Assembly (NCBI GenBank): GCA_902618245.1
Contig: CACMZR010000001.1
Coordinates: 124,001 to 188,000, forward strand
Length of the DNA stretch: 64,000 nt
Direction: 5' to 3'
Origin: an uncultured Bacteroidota bacterium
GTDB taxonomy: Bacteria > Bacteroidota > Bacteroidia > Flavobacteriales > Flavobacteriaceae
In this document: one piece after another, positions 1-7,341 of the stretch
How the letters are laid out: each line of letters starts with the position of its first letter
How positions within the stretch are numbered: position 1 is the stretch's first letter
The notes under the pieces: model-generated
Seen by the model: only the letters and a program-made list of their open reading frames with translations
The model's database searches: none
What the model was told of the DNA's origin: nothing
Translations under genes and position numbers: made by a program

Positions 1-106
1 GTTTTATGATTTCTTTTGAATGCTTGACACGTTCCATTGGTGAATATTTTTTAAAATATTCTGAATGCTTGCGTTTTGTAGATTTATATTCTTCTACTAA
101 TTTCAT
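1..106 (-). CDS. partial hypothetical protein (runs off the window)
   Basis: A minus-strand frame opens with ATG at 104-106 (MKLVEEYKSTK...) and stays open for 35 codons to the window edge. An in-frame stop lies a few codons upstream of this ATG. The visible part is very rich in Lys, Glu and Ser and looks helical. It is divergent from the gene starting at 208, with about 100 bp of AT-rich DNA between them. No family is recognised and the fragment is too short to exclude a chance ORF. Confidence 0.35.
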   Translation of the reverse strand, partial: MKLVEEYKSTKRKHSEYFKKYSPMERVKHSKEIIK

Positions 107-207
107 AAATGGGTTATATTAGATTAAATATAACTAAATATGAGAATTGTATAATTTACTCCATATAAATTGTTAGTCAGATAAACAAAAAAAACTATGT
201 TTTAGCA

Positions 208-645
208 ATGTGTGATTTAGATGGTCCTTTTAAATTTTGTAGTTGTTCAGGGAAAATTAACAAGAAAAAACCCTATTGGGTGCTAAATAAATCTGTGAGG
301 AAGGAAGAATTATTGATTATAGACGATAACGATATAGATGAAATTCCGAGAATGGAGGTCATAGGAACTTTTAGGTTTGACGAAAATGATGATAAAAAAT
401 GGTCAATTAGAGAACAGCTTTTAATGAAGCTTAATACAAAAGATGTTTTTGACTTTAATTATAAACCTTGTGAAAACGATATAATCAAGATATTTGATGG
501 AAAATTCAAACATCACTTTATTTATTCTATTAATGATGGTTTAAGTAATTGGGAAATTCTTGATGATGGTCCTTTTAGTAATGAAAAAGGTGATTTTAAA
601 TTAACCCCAAAAAAGAAAGGTTTTATCAAGACTATTGGATTATAG
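208..645 (+). CDS. hypothetical protein with N-terminal CxC motif
   Basis: This is a 145-residue soluble protein with no signal peptide or membrane segment. It starts MCDLDGPFKFCSCSG, with Cys at residues 2, 11 and 13, and one further Cys near residue 88. The rest is acidic and aromatic-rich, ending in a Lys-rich tail. I do not recognise a characterised family. It lies 14 bp upstream of the 68-residue ORF at 660 on the same strand, so the two may be co-transcribed. Both sit inside the element bounded by the integrase at 2477-3535, so they are probably accessory cargo. Confidence 0.7.
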   Translation: MCDLDGPFKFCSCSGKINKKKPYWVLNKSVRKEELLIIDDNDIDEIPRMEVIGTFRFDENDDKKWSIREQLLMKLNTKDVFDFNYKPCENDIIKIFDGKFKHHFIYSINDGLSNWEILDDGPFSNEKGDFKLTPKKKGFIKTIGL

Positions 646-659
646 TCTCAATTCAGAAA

Positions 660-866
660 ATGAAATCTATAGAATTATTTGACGAATACTGTAAGCTAAA
701 CCCAGGTTTTTGTAATGATTACGGAACGTTGATGTTTACAGTTGGTGAGGAGGAAATGTGTAAGGTGCTTGAGAAATGCATCAATGATAAATTAAGGTTC
801 CAAATTTGTTATCCGCCAGATAGTGATGATGATGGATTTGTTAAGTACATCAAGAATAAGGAATAG
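660..866 (+). CDS. small acidic hypothetical protein
   Basis: A 68-residue acidic protein starting MKSIELFDEYCK, with Cys at residues 11, 18, 34, 40 and 50 and a DSDDD run near the C-terminus. There is no signal peptide. It follows the 145-residue gene by 14 bp on the same strand, and its 3' end overlaps the convergent nuclease gene by 17 bp. No family is recognised. The pair with the upstream gene could be a small two-gene accessory unit, but nothing in the sequence identifies its job. Confidence 0.6.
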   Translation: MKSIELFDEYCKLNPGFCNDYGTLMFTVGEEEMCKVLEKCINDKLRFQICYPPDSDDDGFVKYIKNKE

Positions 867-1581
867 TTTTTAATTGATATTTACAATAATCACAATTTTC
901 AGTGTGTTTAGGAACACTTTCTTGTTTTAATAAATCAATCAAATCCGATAAGGTTTTTTCTATCCAAGAATCATCGCCTGTATAATCCAGCAAGCTAATT
1001 TCAAAGTCTAGTTTTTCATCAAATCTTTCTTTATTTTTCATTCCATTACAGTAAACGAAATATCCAATATTTGATACTTTAAAACCATTATTTCTCAATA
1101 AATATTGATAAAATTCCATCTGCCTTTTATATCCTATTTGCCAATCTGCATCAAGATTAATTTCACTATTTTTTGATGTCGATTTATAATCAACAACAAT
1201 AAGTTCATTGGAATCAAGATTAATCCAAATATCATCAACAGCTCCAAAAAGATGAAGTTTTAATTTTTCATGTTGGTAAACTACACCGCTAAAATTATTT
1301 CTCCATTTGTCTAAATTTTCGTGTTGAAATGGTATTGCATTTAAACCTAGTCTTTTAATGTATGGATGAGGCTCTTTAATATTTCTGTAATAATCAAATT
1401 CATTTTTTAAAAGATTATCTACAGCTGAATTAAGATTAAAAGGAAAGCCAGGTGGTTGTCCAACTCCAAGTCTCCTGTCAAGGTAAAAGCATCTTGGACA
1501 ATTGAGAAAATAATCAACTTTTGAACGACTTAATTGATAAAAGTCACTTTTATCTGGTATGTATTTTCCTCTATATGACAT
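850..1581 (-). CDS. Cas4/RecB-like PD-(D/E)XK nuclease with four-Cys cluster
   Basis: A 243-residue predicted nuclease of the PD-(D/E)XK superfamily. The core is visible as GAVDD (residues 113-117), the hydrophobic strand LIVVDYKST with D131 and K133, and the downstream Q154-x-x-x-Y158 typical of the RecB/Cas4 branch. Two cysteine pairs, C28/C31 at the N-terminus and C230/C233 at the C-terminus, flank the core in the arrangement that binds a 4Fe-4S cluster in Cas4 and AddB. No CRISPR array or cas gene is nearby, so a CRISPR role is not supported. It sits in the integrated element with unknown small genes and could act in element maintenance, defence or repair. Confidence 0.75.
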   Translation of the reverse strand: MSYRGKYIPDKSDFYQLSRSKVDYFLNCPRCFYLDRRLGVGQPPGFPFNLNSAVDNLLKNEFDYYRNIKEPHPYIKRLGLNAIPFQHENLDKWRNNFSGVVYQHEKLKLHLFGAVDDIWINLDSNELIVVDYKSTSKNSEINLDADWQIGYKRQMEFYQYLLRNNGFKVSNIGYFVYCNGMKNKERFDEKLDFEISLLDYTGDDSWIEKTLSDLIDLLKQESVPKHTENCDYCKYQLKTIPYS

Positions 1582-1617
1582 TAATCATAAATATAGTAAG
1601 AAGCATCAAATTCCTAT

Positions 1618-1709
1618 TTAAATGTCTAGGTAAATCCTCGGCATATCCTCTTCATTAAGTTCAGGGAGTAATTTGTATATTGGCTATTATTAACCATTAA
1701 TCAATTAAA
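1618..1709 (+). promoter_or_regulatory. integrase-tail/promoter module, copy A
   Basis: On the minus strand, 1668 down to 1618 reads as a displaced integrase C-terminus, LPELNEEDMPRIYLDI then stop. Twenty bases starting at 1640 are identical to the 3' end of the integrase gene at 2477. Immediately to the right on the plus strand come TTTGTATATTG (1672-1682) and a leader ending in ATTAATCAATTAAA just before the start codon of the next gene. This is the best preserved tail outside the integrase itself. Confidence 0.7.
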
Positions 1710-1922
1710 GTGAAACTATTCTTTTTGATTTTAGCCATAATATTTTATTGTATAGGTGTGTTTATAAAGTGGTACATAACCGTATCAAATATGCAACCAG
1801 AAAAGACTTCATATTTTGAGTCTAAAAATCCTTTTTTTTCTTCTTTGCTTCCTTGGAATATTCCATTTGGTATTTGGTTTTTAATTGCGGCTTGTTTAGG
1901 TCTTTCAAAATATTTTGACTGA
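1710..1922 (+). CDS. small two-pass membrane protein
   Basis: A 70-residue protein with two hydrophobic segments (about residues 2-25 and 48-65) joined by a short polar loop. It begins with GTG at 1710, exactly where sister genes in the array have ATG after the same leader, which supports this start. It is followed after 2 bp by the 185-residue gene, so the two are probably co-transcribed from the module upstream. No family is recognised. Confidence 0.6.
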   Translation: MKLFFLILAIIFYCIGVFIKWYITVSNMQPEKTSYFESKNPFFSSLLPWNIPFGIWFLIAACLGLSKYFD

Positions 1923-1924
1923 TT

Positions 1925-2482
1925 ATGCAAAAAGAGATGTTAGTTTATTCAAACAAAGAAGTAAGAGAAGAATTAAGCAAATCAAACTTGAAGGAAGTTA
2001 ATTTTTTTTCAATTGATATATTGTATGAAAAGTGGACGTTCTTTGAAGAAGTTAATTATATGGGAAACTTTAAGGGGTATGATTTTATTCTTAAGGGGGG
2101 AAATGCAATAAAATGGACCAAACATAAAGGCTGTTATAAAAATGATAGAAAAGGGTTTTTGAATGATATTAAAAATGATGAAATAAGTGAGTTAAATTTT
2201 CTTGGTCTCAACTATGATTGTGATGATTCGGATGAAGATTATGATTATACTTTTTATGATAAAATTGTTTGGAATGAAAATACTCCTGGAGAAATTATAA
2301 ATGAAGTTGAAAAAAATTATTCTAGTAAAGAATACGAAAAACTAAGAGATGAAATTGAATTAGAGGAGGATTACTTAGACATAGAATTACTACAAAAAAA
2401 AGGATTAGTAAATCAAATTGAAATTAATATTTCATACGAGAATCAAATAAGTATTCTAAAGTGGATAAAAAAGACTTTATAG
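1925..2482 (+). CDS. acidic hypothetical protein
   Basis: A 185-residue soluble, strongly acidic protein. It contains a CDDSDEDYDY run near the middle and several Trp residues, but no signal peptide. It starts 2 bp after the small membrane protein gene and its last codons overlap the 3' end of the convergent integrase gene by 6 bp. Size, acidity and aromatic spacing resemble immunity or SMI1-type proteins in general terms, but I see no diagnostic motif, so no function is assigned. Confidence 0.65.
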   Translation: MQKEMLVYSNKEVREELSKSNLKEVNFFSIDILYEKWTFFEEVNYMGNFKGYDFILKGGNAIKWTKHKGCYKNDRKGFLNDIKNDEISELNFLGLNYDCDDSDEDYDYTFYDKIVWNENTPGEIINEVEKNYSSKEYEKLRDEIELEEDYLDIELLQKKGLVNQIEINISYENQISILKWIKKTL

Positions 2483-3535
2483 AATAGGCATATCCTCTTC
2501 ATTAAGCTGAGGAACTTCTAATCCTCTTAAATAAGTCAAACTAACATTTAAAGACGAGTGTCCCATTGCCTTTTGTAGCTTGGTTATACTACCTGTTCTT
2601 TTAAAGATTTCTATAGCTCCTGAGTGCCGAAAGGAGTAAAGTGTTTGCATCTCTTCCACGACATCAGTATTGGCTTTAAACCTTTTCCACAGGGTAGAAA
2701 AGTATGAGGGATTAAGTTGCTTTATAGTACCTGTAAATATGTTATTATAAGCTTCTGCTGGACAAAGTATAGTTCTTATATATTCAGGCACTGGAACGAT
2801 TCTATTCCTACCAGATTTATTTCTATTTCCTGATAGTTTTATGTATCTCAAATCACTTGTAAAATCCCCCCAGGATAGCTCTCTTATTTCTCGATGAGGT
2901 CTTAGTAAGCATCCATAAGTTAGAAGGCAGCAGAGGTAAAGATTACTATTGTAATCCCTTATCTCATCTAGCAAAAGTTTAACATCACTAATTGGTTTGT
3001 GAAGACTTGCTTTAGCCTTTTTACTTTTAATATTCTCTGAAGGATGATGACTCATCCCAAGACGAATAGCCTCATTGATTAAGACATTGAGATGCCTTCT
3101 AATGGTATTGTGCGATACGCCGCTTCTGTATTTTAAAAGTATGTCTGATATATGTGATGAGGTTAGATTATCACCCCTCATTTCGTCAATAGCCAACCGA
3201 TAAACATGGTTTAGCATCTCATTGTATTTCTTGGAGTAATTACCACTTAGCTTATTATTTAAAGCACGAGTCAAGTAATCTCTATCAGTCTGTTTGCCAA
3301 TAATTACAGCATCTGATTGGTATTTCTTTAATACACCACCTTCAGTTAGATATTTATAAACCTCAGCGGCTAGCAGATTACCAATACTAAATCTTTGGTC
3401 TAGTGGATGGCTATTTGGACTTGTGGTACTCCCAATTCTTTTCCCATTGTATAGTCTGTAACGTTTTTGATTAATGTAAAATGAGACAAATACCTTGTCA
3501 TGGTCAAGGTGAACCTTTGGATAATTTAATTTCAT
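2477..3535 (-). CDS. tyrosine recombinase / site-specific integrase
   Basis: A 352-residue integrase that would catalyse site-specific DNA cleavage and rejoining of the element. The N-terminal part (about 1-80) resembles an arm-binding domain, about 85-175 a core-binding SAM-like domain, and the rest the catalytic domain. Catalytic candidates are R212 (in LRPHRE), R303 with Tyr300 where many relatives have His (SFRHSG), H326 (MGHSS) and the nucleophile Y335 (SLTYLRG). It starts about 50 bp from a tRNA-Asn fragment, the usual position for an integrase beside its att site. Its C-terminal codons (VPQLNEEDMPIL) match the decayed tails found at the boundaries of the array further right. Confidence 0.92.
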   Translation of the reverse strand: MKLNYPKVHLDHDKVFVSFYINQKRYRLYNGKRIGSTTSPNSHPLDQRFSIGNLLAAEVYKYLTEGGVLKKYQSDAVIIGKQTDRDYLTRALNNKLSGNYSKKYNEMLNHVYRLAIDEMRGDNLTSSHISDILLKYRSGVSHNTIRRHLNVLINEAIRLGMSHHPSENIKSKKAKASLHKPISDVKLLLDEIRDYNSNLYLCCLLTYGCLLRPHREIRELSWGDFTSDLRYIKLSGNRNKSGRNRIVPVPEYIRTILCPAEAYNNIFTGTIKQLNPSYFSTLWKRFKANTDVVEEMQTLYSFRHSGAIEIFKRTGSITKLQKAMGHSSLNVSLTYLRGLEVPQLNEEDMPIL

Positions 3536-3575
3536 TAGACAGTTTTTAGACAGTTAAAAATTTATTTCTGTCTAA
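3535..3575. repeat. three TTAGACAG repeats around the integrase start
   Basis: TTAGACAG occurs directly at 3535-3542 and 3546-3553, and inverted as CTGTCTAA at 3568-3575. The first overlaps the integrase start. Short repeats between an integrase gene and its att site commonly bind the integrase arm domain or an excisionase, or serve as an operator. Which applies cannot be told from sequence. Confidence 0.45.
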
Positions 3576-3590
3576 ACACTTGGTAATCAA

Positions 3591-3657
3591 TAGCTCAGTT
3601 GGTTAGAGCATCTGACTGTTAATCAGAGGGTCCTTGGTTCGAGCCCAAGAGGGGGAG
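3591..3657 (+). pseudogene. tRNA-Asn(GTT) lacking its 5' acceptor strand (candidate att site)
   Basis: The D arm, anticodon arm with loop CTGTTAA (anticodon GTT), variable loop, T arm and 3' acceptor strand AGGGGGA (3650-3656) with discriminator G are all intact. The seven bases before the T-A at 3591 are TAATCAA instead of the TCCCCCT needed to close the acceptor stem. It is therefore not a functional tRNA as it stands. This is what is expected of the displaced 3' portion left at one end of an element that integrated into a tRNA gene. The intact gene should lie beyond the left edge of the window. Confidence 0.8.
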
Positions 3658-3708
3658 CACATTGTTAAGTCCTACTAGTAAAGGGCTAACAGTAAAAAAG
3701 CAAAACTG

Positions 3709-3729
3709 TGTACACCAATTTGTACACCA
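3709..3729 (+). repeat. direct repeat TGTACACCA x2
   Basis: TGTACACCA is present at 3709-3717 and 3721-3729, repeating every 12 bp, just downstream of the tRNA-Asn fragment. It may be an arm-type binding site or a remnant of a second element's attachment region. This is inference from position only. Confidence 0.35.
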
Positions 3730-3737
3730 TATAGACT

Positions 3738-3854
3738 TTAATTTGTGTTGAGGTCTTTAATCTCTATTGAATCTACAATACCTTGTATTAAATTCTCAAG
3801 GTTACTTCTAACTTTAGCTGTAATCTTGTTTGGTGTTCCTGATGTTCTTCCCAT
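3738..3854 (-). pseudogene. short fragment of an MGR-x-x-GTPNKIT mobile-element protein
   Basis: A 38-codon minus-strand ORF starts MGRTSGTPNKITAKVR and ends in a stop at 3738. The MGR-x-x-GTPNKIT opening is typical of small proteins in flavobacterial prophages and integrated elements that are normally considerably longer. This copy stops soon after the conserved N-terminus, so it is probably truncated. It lies between the tRNA-Asn att remnant and the first lipoprotein gene and overlaps no annotated start codon. Confidence 0.5.
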
Positions 3855-3874
3855 ACTTTTTATATTTTAGCTTT

Positions 3875-4312
3875 ATGAAAAAATTCTATCTTTTATCTTA
3901 TTGTACTTTTTTATTTTTTTCTTGTGACGACGGTAATGAAGAACTTGGAAATACTATAGCAAACACTAAACCCTTTTTAGAAATTCATCATAATACAGTT
4001 TGGAAATTGTCTGAAATTGAGGAATTTGATGAATATATATTCTTTTATAATTCAGAAACAGAATTTTTAAAAACTGTTATACAAAGTCGAGACGCTTCTT
4101 ATGTTGAATGCAATTCAGTAAAAGGTGAAATTGTAAGAAATTTTGGGCCTGCACTTATGGTCGATATACCTATAACTAATCCTCCATATGGTCAGAATCG
4201 GGTTTCTTTCTCTTATTTTGAAGATGAAGATTATATAGGTAGGACGGAGGGTAATTATCAAGACAGGTATGATAGGGTAGGAGGTATTTCCTATTCAGAG
4301 ATTTGTGATTAA
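3875..4312 (+). CDS. hypothetical lipoprotein
   Basis: A 145-residue protein with a classical lipoprotein signal: MKKFYLLSYCTFLFFSC, with the lipobox Cys about residue 17, followed by acidic residues. The ATG at 3875 is preferred over an in-frame upstream start at 3830, because it gives a normal signal peptide. The mature part is acidic and aromatic with no recognised domain. It is probably anchored to the inner or outer membrane facing the periplasm or surface. Confidence 0.65.
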   Translation: MKKFYLLSYCTFLFFSCDDGNEELGNTIANTKPFLEIHHNTVWKLSEIEEFDEYIFFYNSETEFLKTVIQSRDASYVECNSVKGEIVRNFGPALMVDIPITNPPYGQNRVSFSYFEDEDYIGRTEGNYQDRYDRVGGISYSEICD

Positions 4313-4338
4313 TAGTTTTAATAAATAGATCTTGTACT

Positions 4339-4827
4339 TTATTTTTTTGGTCTTTGATTTTCATAAACAATGATTCTACTAACTAAACCATCTTCAAGTT
4401 GTATATCTCCCATATGTAATACTACATTTTCTTCTCCATCCACATTAGATGTTAATGCAAAACCTGCAATTACCCATGTTTCTTTAGCTACAACCGAGTT
4501 GTATGGTAACATCCAATATGGTTTCCAAGTCACATTATTTGCAAAAAATGATTCAAGAACTTTAGAATGTTCATCTTGACCATTAATTACTGTTCCATCC
4601 GGAAGCTCTATTTTAATATCAGCTTTTTCCATGGATAAAATTGATTCCATATCCCTTTTATTATGAGCATCAGCCCATTTTCTTATAAAATCAGTGGTTT
4701 CATCTGAACCAATCATATAAGATTCATCTTCACCTCTAATAGAGTAACCTGCAGTTTTTGGTTCTTGTTTTTGTTCTGCACAAGATGCAAATAGGATTGT
4801 AACTAACAAAAAATATTTTTTCATCAT
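4339..4827 (-). CDS. SnoaL/NTF2-like lipoprotein
   Basis: A 162-residue protein with a lipoprotein signal ending LFASC. The mature part has the NTF2/SnoaL pattern: helix DFIRKWADAHNKRDMESILSM, a strand with DG-x-V near position 75, then alternating strands with Trp residues. Such folds serve as small-molecule binding or isomerase domains, but no catalytic residue can be assigned. It is convergent with the lipoprotein gene at 3875 and similar in type to the other NTF2-like proteins of this window. Confidence 0.6.
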   Translation of the reverse strand: MMKKYFLLVTILFASCAEQKQEPKTAGYSIRGEDESYMIGSDETTDFIRKWADAHNKRDMESILSMEKADIKIELPDGTVINGQDEHSKVLESFFANNVTWKPYWMLPYNSVVAKETWVIAGFALTSNVDGEENVVLHMGDIQLEDGLVSRIIVYENQRPKK

Positions 4828-4915
4828 TATTTATTTATAATTAAGAGTCTAATATATGTAAAATTGGTAGAATAGTGATTGTTAGATTTGTGGTTGATGT
4901 GATCTAACATATCAA

Positions 4916-5305
4916 TTATTCAAACTTTTTTAAATACTTTTCAAATGACTTTATTGCACTTTTAGTAAAGTTGTATTTTCTTGGTACGTTTGTAAGTTTT
5001 AATTTTGCTGAACCAAAAGATCCTTTTTCAATAGTGTAAAGATCTGTGCTTATTGGTTCTTTATTTTTCTGCACCATTTTAATGTCATCTACTAACTTTC
5101 TTATACCTGATATACCATACTTTTTTAAATGATCATATTCTATGCCCTGTGTAATAATAGAACCATCAGAATAAAAACTAATAGCACGTGATGGTTCTTT
5201 GATAGTTGAGTATAATATTTCCTCATTATATGATTGCCAAACTAATTCTTGGCATTGTGTATTGGTAGAAATAATTAATGCAAGTATTAAGAGTATATTT
5301 TTCAT
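4916..5305 (-). CDS. secreted hypothetical protein
   Basis: A 129-residue protein with an N-terminal signal peptide (MKNILLILALIISTNTQCQE). The mature part is about 110 residues of mixed charge with no recognised domain. It lies between an NTF2-like lipoprotein gene and a DUF2911 gene on the same strand, each with its own intergenic region, so it is probably expressed alone. Confidence 0.55.
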   Translation of the reverse strand: MKNILLILALIISTNTQCQELVWQSYNEEILYSTIKEPSRAISFYSDGSIITQGIEYDHLKKYGISGIRKLVDDIKMVQKNKEPISTDLYTIEKGSFGSAKLKLTNVPRKYNFTKSAIKSFEKYLKKFE

Positions 5306-5476
5306 TTATTCTTCCCTAAACACTTTAAATTAATACTCATTTACTGCTGCAGTTTGTTGATAATACTGTGTTTTATGTTACTTTAAAATACAACTAAAAA
5401 TAAACAAAAATTACTGATAACTATCAACTTGTAAATACATAGTATAGATTGTTTTTTAGATCATGTAAAATCAGAT

Positions 5477-6061
5477 TTATTTGGACAGCATGAAAGGAAA
5501 ACTAACAGATACTTTTTCCCAGCTTAATGAAATAATACCTTCTTTGTCATTGAGTTTTTCAACTTGATAAATCAGTTGCTCAGTTATTTCTTCAGAGATT
5601 TCAGGAGTTACATCGATTCTTAACACATCATCATTTTCGTTATAATCATCTTTACCGTGTTGGTTCCAATTCTTATTAAAAATTATAGTCCACTTATCTT
5701 TATTTGGTATAGTAAAAAACCCATATTTTCCCGCTTTTAAAAGATTTTCATTTATAATGATATCCTTGTTAGTTTCTATCCAAGTAGCATTATGTGCCCC
5801 AGATTGCCAAATCTCACCATAAGCCAATAATCCTCCATAAATAATTCTTCCTTTCACAGAAGGCGCCGAATAATCAATATGGATATGAGCATCAGCTATC
5901 ATTGCCATAGCATATTTATGTGGACTTTGCGTTTTTTTAGAATTTGAAGTAGTTTCTTCCATTTTATGGTTTTGATGCTGATCACCAGATTGATTTTGTT
6001 TATTGTTCTTACAAGCAAAAAATAGTAGACTTAAAAAAGCCAGGTAGAATATATTATTCAT
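5477..6061 (-). CDS. DUF2911 family lipoprotein
   Basis: A 194-residue lipoprotein with lipobox FFAC near residue 17, then a Gln/His/Ser-rich linker. The DUF2911 domain follows from about residue 45, with the family signature VKGRIIYGGL, YGEIWQSGAHNATW, LKAGKYGFFTIP and WTIIFNKNWNQHG. DUF2911 proteins are common envelope proteins in Bacteroidota with no established biochemical role. The spacing of Trp and Gly motifs matches the family well. Confidence 0.8.
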   Translation of the reverse strand: MNNIFYLAFLSLLFFACKNNKQNQSGDQHQNHKMEETTSNSKKTQSPHKYAMAMIADAHIHIDYSAPSVKGRIIYGGLLAYGEIWQSGAHNATWIETNKDIIINENLLKAGKYGFFTIPNKDKWTIIFNKNWNQHGKDDYNENDDVLRIDVTPEISEEITEQLIYQVEKLNDKEGIISLSWEKVSVSFPFMLSK

Positions 6062-6280
6062 TTTATATTTTTTTCAAACCTAAAATTTAATTTATTAAAG
6101 TAGCTAAAGTCATTATTATATTTAGTTGTGCTGAAACTTTGAATAATAGTAGGAGCAAGTTTAGCACCTACACTTCACTGACAAATATAAGCACTAACAA
6201 AAAATGAAGCCTTTTTCTCACAATTAAGTTTAAGAATTTATGTTTATTAATTGGTTCAATTTATGCATAAATCGCTGGTA

Positions 6281-6344
6281 TATCCTTTCATTTAGTTCAG
6301 GAGTAATTTGTATATTAACTTTATTTAATAATAAATTAACCATT
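6281..6344 (+). promoter_or_regulatory. integrase-tail/promoter module, copy B
   Basis: The minus strand at 6301 to 6281 reads PELNERI, a shortened version of the integrase tail. The plus strand continues with AATTTGTATATTA (TTTG at 6307-6310) and a leader ending just before the ATG at 6345. The DUF4242 gene starts after it. Confidence 0.6.
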
Positions 6345-6629
6345 ATGAACAAGTATCTAATCAAAAGAGAAATTGAAGGAGCTTCGCAAATACCAAGTGA
6401 AAAACTTGATGAAATAGGACAAGGATCTGAATCGGTATTAATCGCTATGAGAAATGAAGGAAAACAAATAGAACAAGACCATAGCTATATCGCTGGTAAT
6501 AATGTTTTTTGTGTTTATCACTCAGAATCTGAGGATTTGATAAAAGAACATTCTGAACGTGCTGGTGTTCCTGCCAATGAAATTACCTTAATATCAGGTA
6601 TACTAGAGCATAATACCAATGGTGATTAA
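6345..6629 (+). CDS. DUF4242 family protein
   Basis: A 94-residue cytosolic protein beginning MNKYLIKREIEGASQIPSE. It matches the DUF4242 (SCO4226-like) pattern of a small ferredoxin-like alpha/beta fold, with HSYIAGNNVFCVYHS in the middle and EHSERAGVPANEI toward the end. Members of the family bind metal or a small ligand, with SCO4226 described as nickel-binding. The ATG at 6345 is preferred over an in-frame start at 6240, because the leader module ends there and the family N-terminus starts there. It begins the cassette-like array. Confidence 0.8.
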   Translation: MNKYLIKREIEGASQIPSEKLDEIGQGSESVLIAMRNEGKQIEQDHSYIAGNNVFCVYHSESEDLIKEHSERAGVPANEITLISGILEHNTNGD

Positions 6630-6631
6630 GT

Positions 6632-6699
6632 CATTGGTATATCCTCTTCATAAACTTAAAGGACATCCTCAAACTGCATTATTATTGTAAATCTAGGTA
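6632..6699 (+). promoter_or_regulatory. integrase-tail/promoter module, copy C (degenerate)
   Basis: It starts 2 bp after the DUF4242 stop codon. The minus strand at 6649 to 6632 reads EEDIPM in the frame of the integrase tail, with a stop upstream. The TTTGTATATTG block is altered here, so promoter strength is uncertain. Confidence 0.5.
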
Positions 6700-7338
6700 G
6701 TGCAAGTTATTAGTCTTAAAGATTTCAAAAACGAGGAGTTTTGGAATGTTTTAACACATTTTTTAGGCTTTGTTTTATCTGTCATTGGGATACCTTTTTT
6801 ATTCTATTTTGATAATGAAATTACACCCTTAAGTTCGCTTTCACTTATTTTATTCTCTATTGGTTTATTGCTTGTATATTCATCATCATCTATTTACCAT
6901 TTTATTCTAAACCCTAAGCTTAAAAAGAGATTTCAGGTATTTGACCATATAAGTATATATTATCTCATTTTGGGTTCATATGCGCCTGTATGCTTAGTAA
7001 CTCTTTATAAACACTCGGGTACAAATATTTTTATCGCTGTATTAATTTTAACATTGGTGGGAACCTTAAAAAAACTGTTCTTGACAGGGAAATATCAATT
7101 TATGTCTCTCTTGTTATATTTAGTTATGGGATGGCTTATAATTTTTGACATAAATTCTCTTTTTAAATTGATTGATTTTAATGCTAAATTATTACTAATC
7201 TTAGGTGGAATTTCTTACACCTGCGGGGTTATATTTTATGTTTTAGGGAAGTTTAAATATTTCCATTCAATATGGCATCTATTTGTGTTAATTGGTTCTG
7301 GTTTTCATTACTTTATGATATTATTTTATGTAATCTAA
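6700..7338 (+). CDS. hemolysin III / PAQR-family membrane protein
   Basis: A 212-residue protein with about seven transmembrane helices. The hemolysin III/PAQR hallmarks are visible: S-S-S-I-Y-H in the second helix region, a conserved Asp in FDHISIYYLILGSY, and H-S-I-W-H in the last helix. In this superfamily these residues form a metal-dependent hydrolase-like site. The name hemolysin III is historical, and a toxin role is not implied. It starts with GTG at 6700 after module copy C and ends directly before copy D. Confidence 0.85.
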   Translation: MQVISLKDFKNEEFWNVLTHFLGFVLSVIGIPFLFYFDNEITPLSSLSLILFSIGLLLVYSSSSIYHFILNPKLKKRFQVFDHISIYYLILGSYAPVCLVTLYKHSGTNIFIAVLILTLVGTLKKLFLTGKYQFMSLLLYLVMGWLIIFDINSLFKLIDFNAKLLLILGGISYTCGVIFYVLGKFKYFHSIWHLFVLIGSGFHYFMILFYVI

Positions 7339-7341
7339 ATT

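Noticed and set aside
850-1581. Possible CRISPR-Cas locus because of the Cas4-like protein
   Set aside because: No repeat-spacer array and no other cas genes are visible in the window. The nuclease alone does not support CRISPR.
1745-1930. Minus-strand 61-codon ORF
   Set aside because: It lies antisense to the small membrane protein gene, which has a proper leader and continues into the next gene.
4370-4579. Plus-strand 69-codon ORF
   Set aside because: It is antisense to the SnoaL-like lipoprotein, which has a clear signal and fold pattern.
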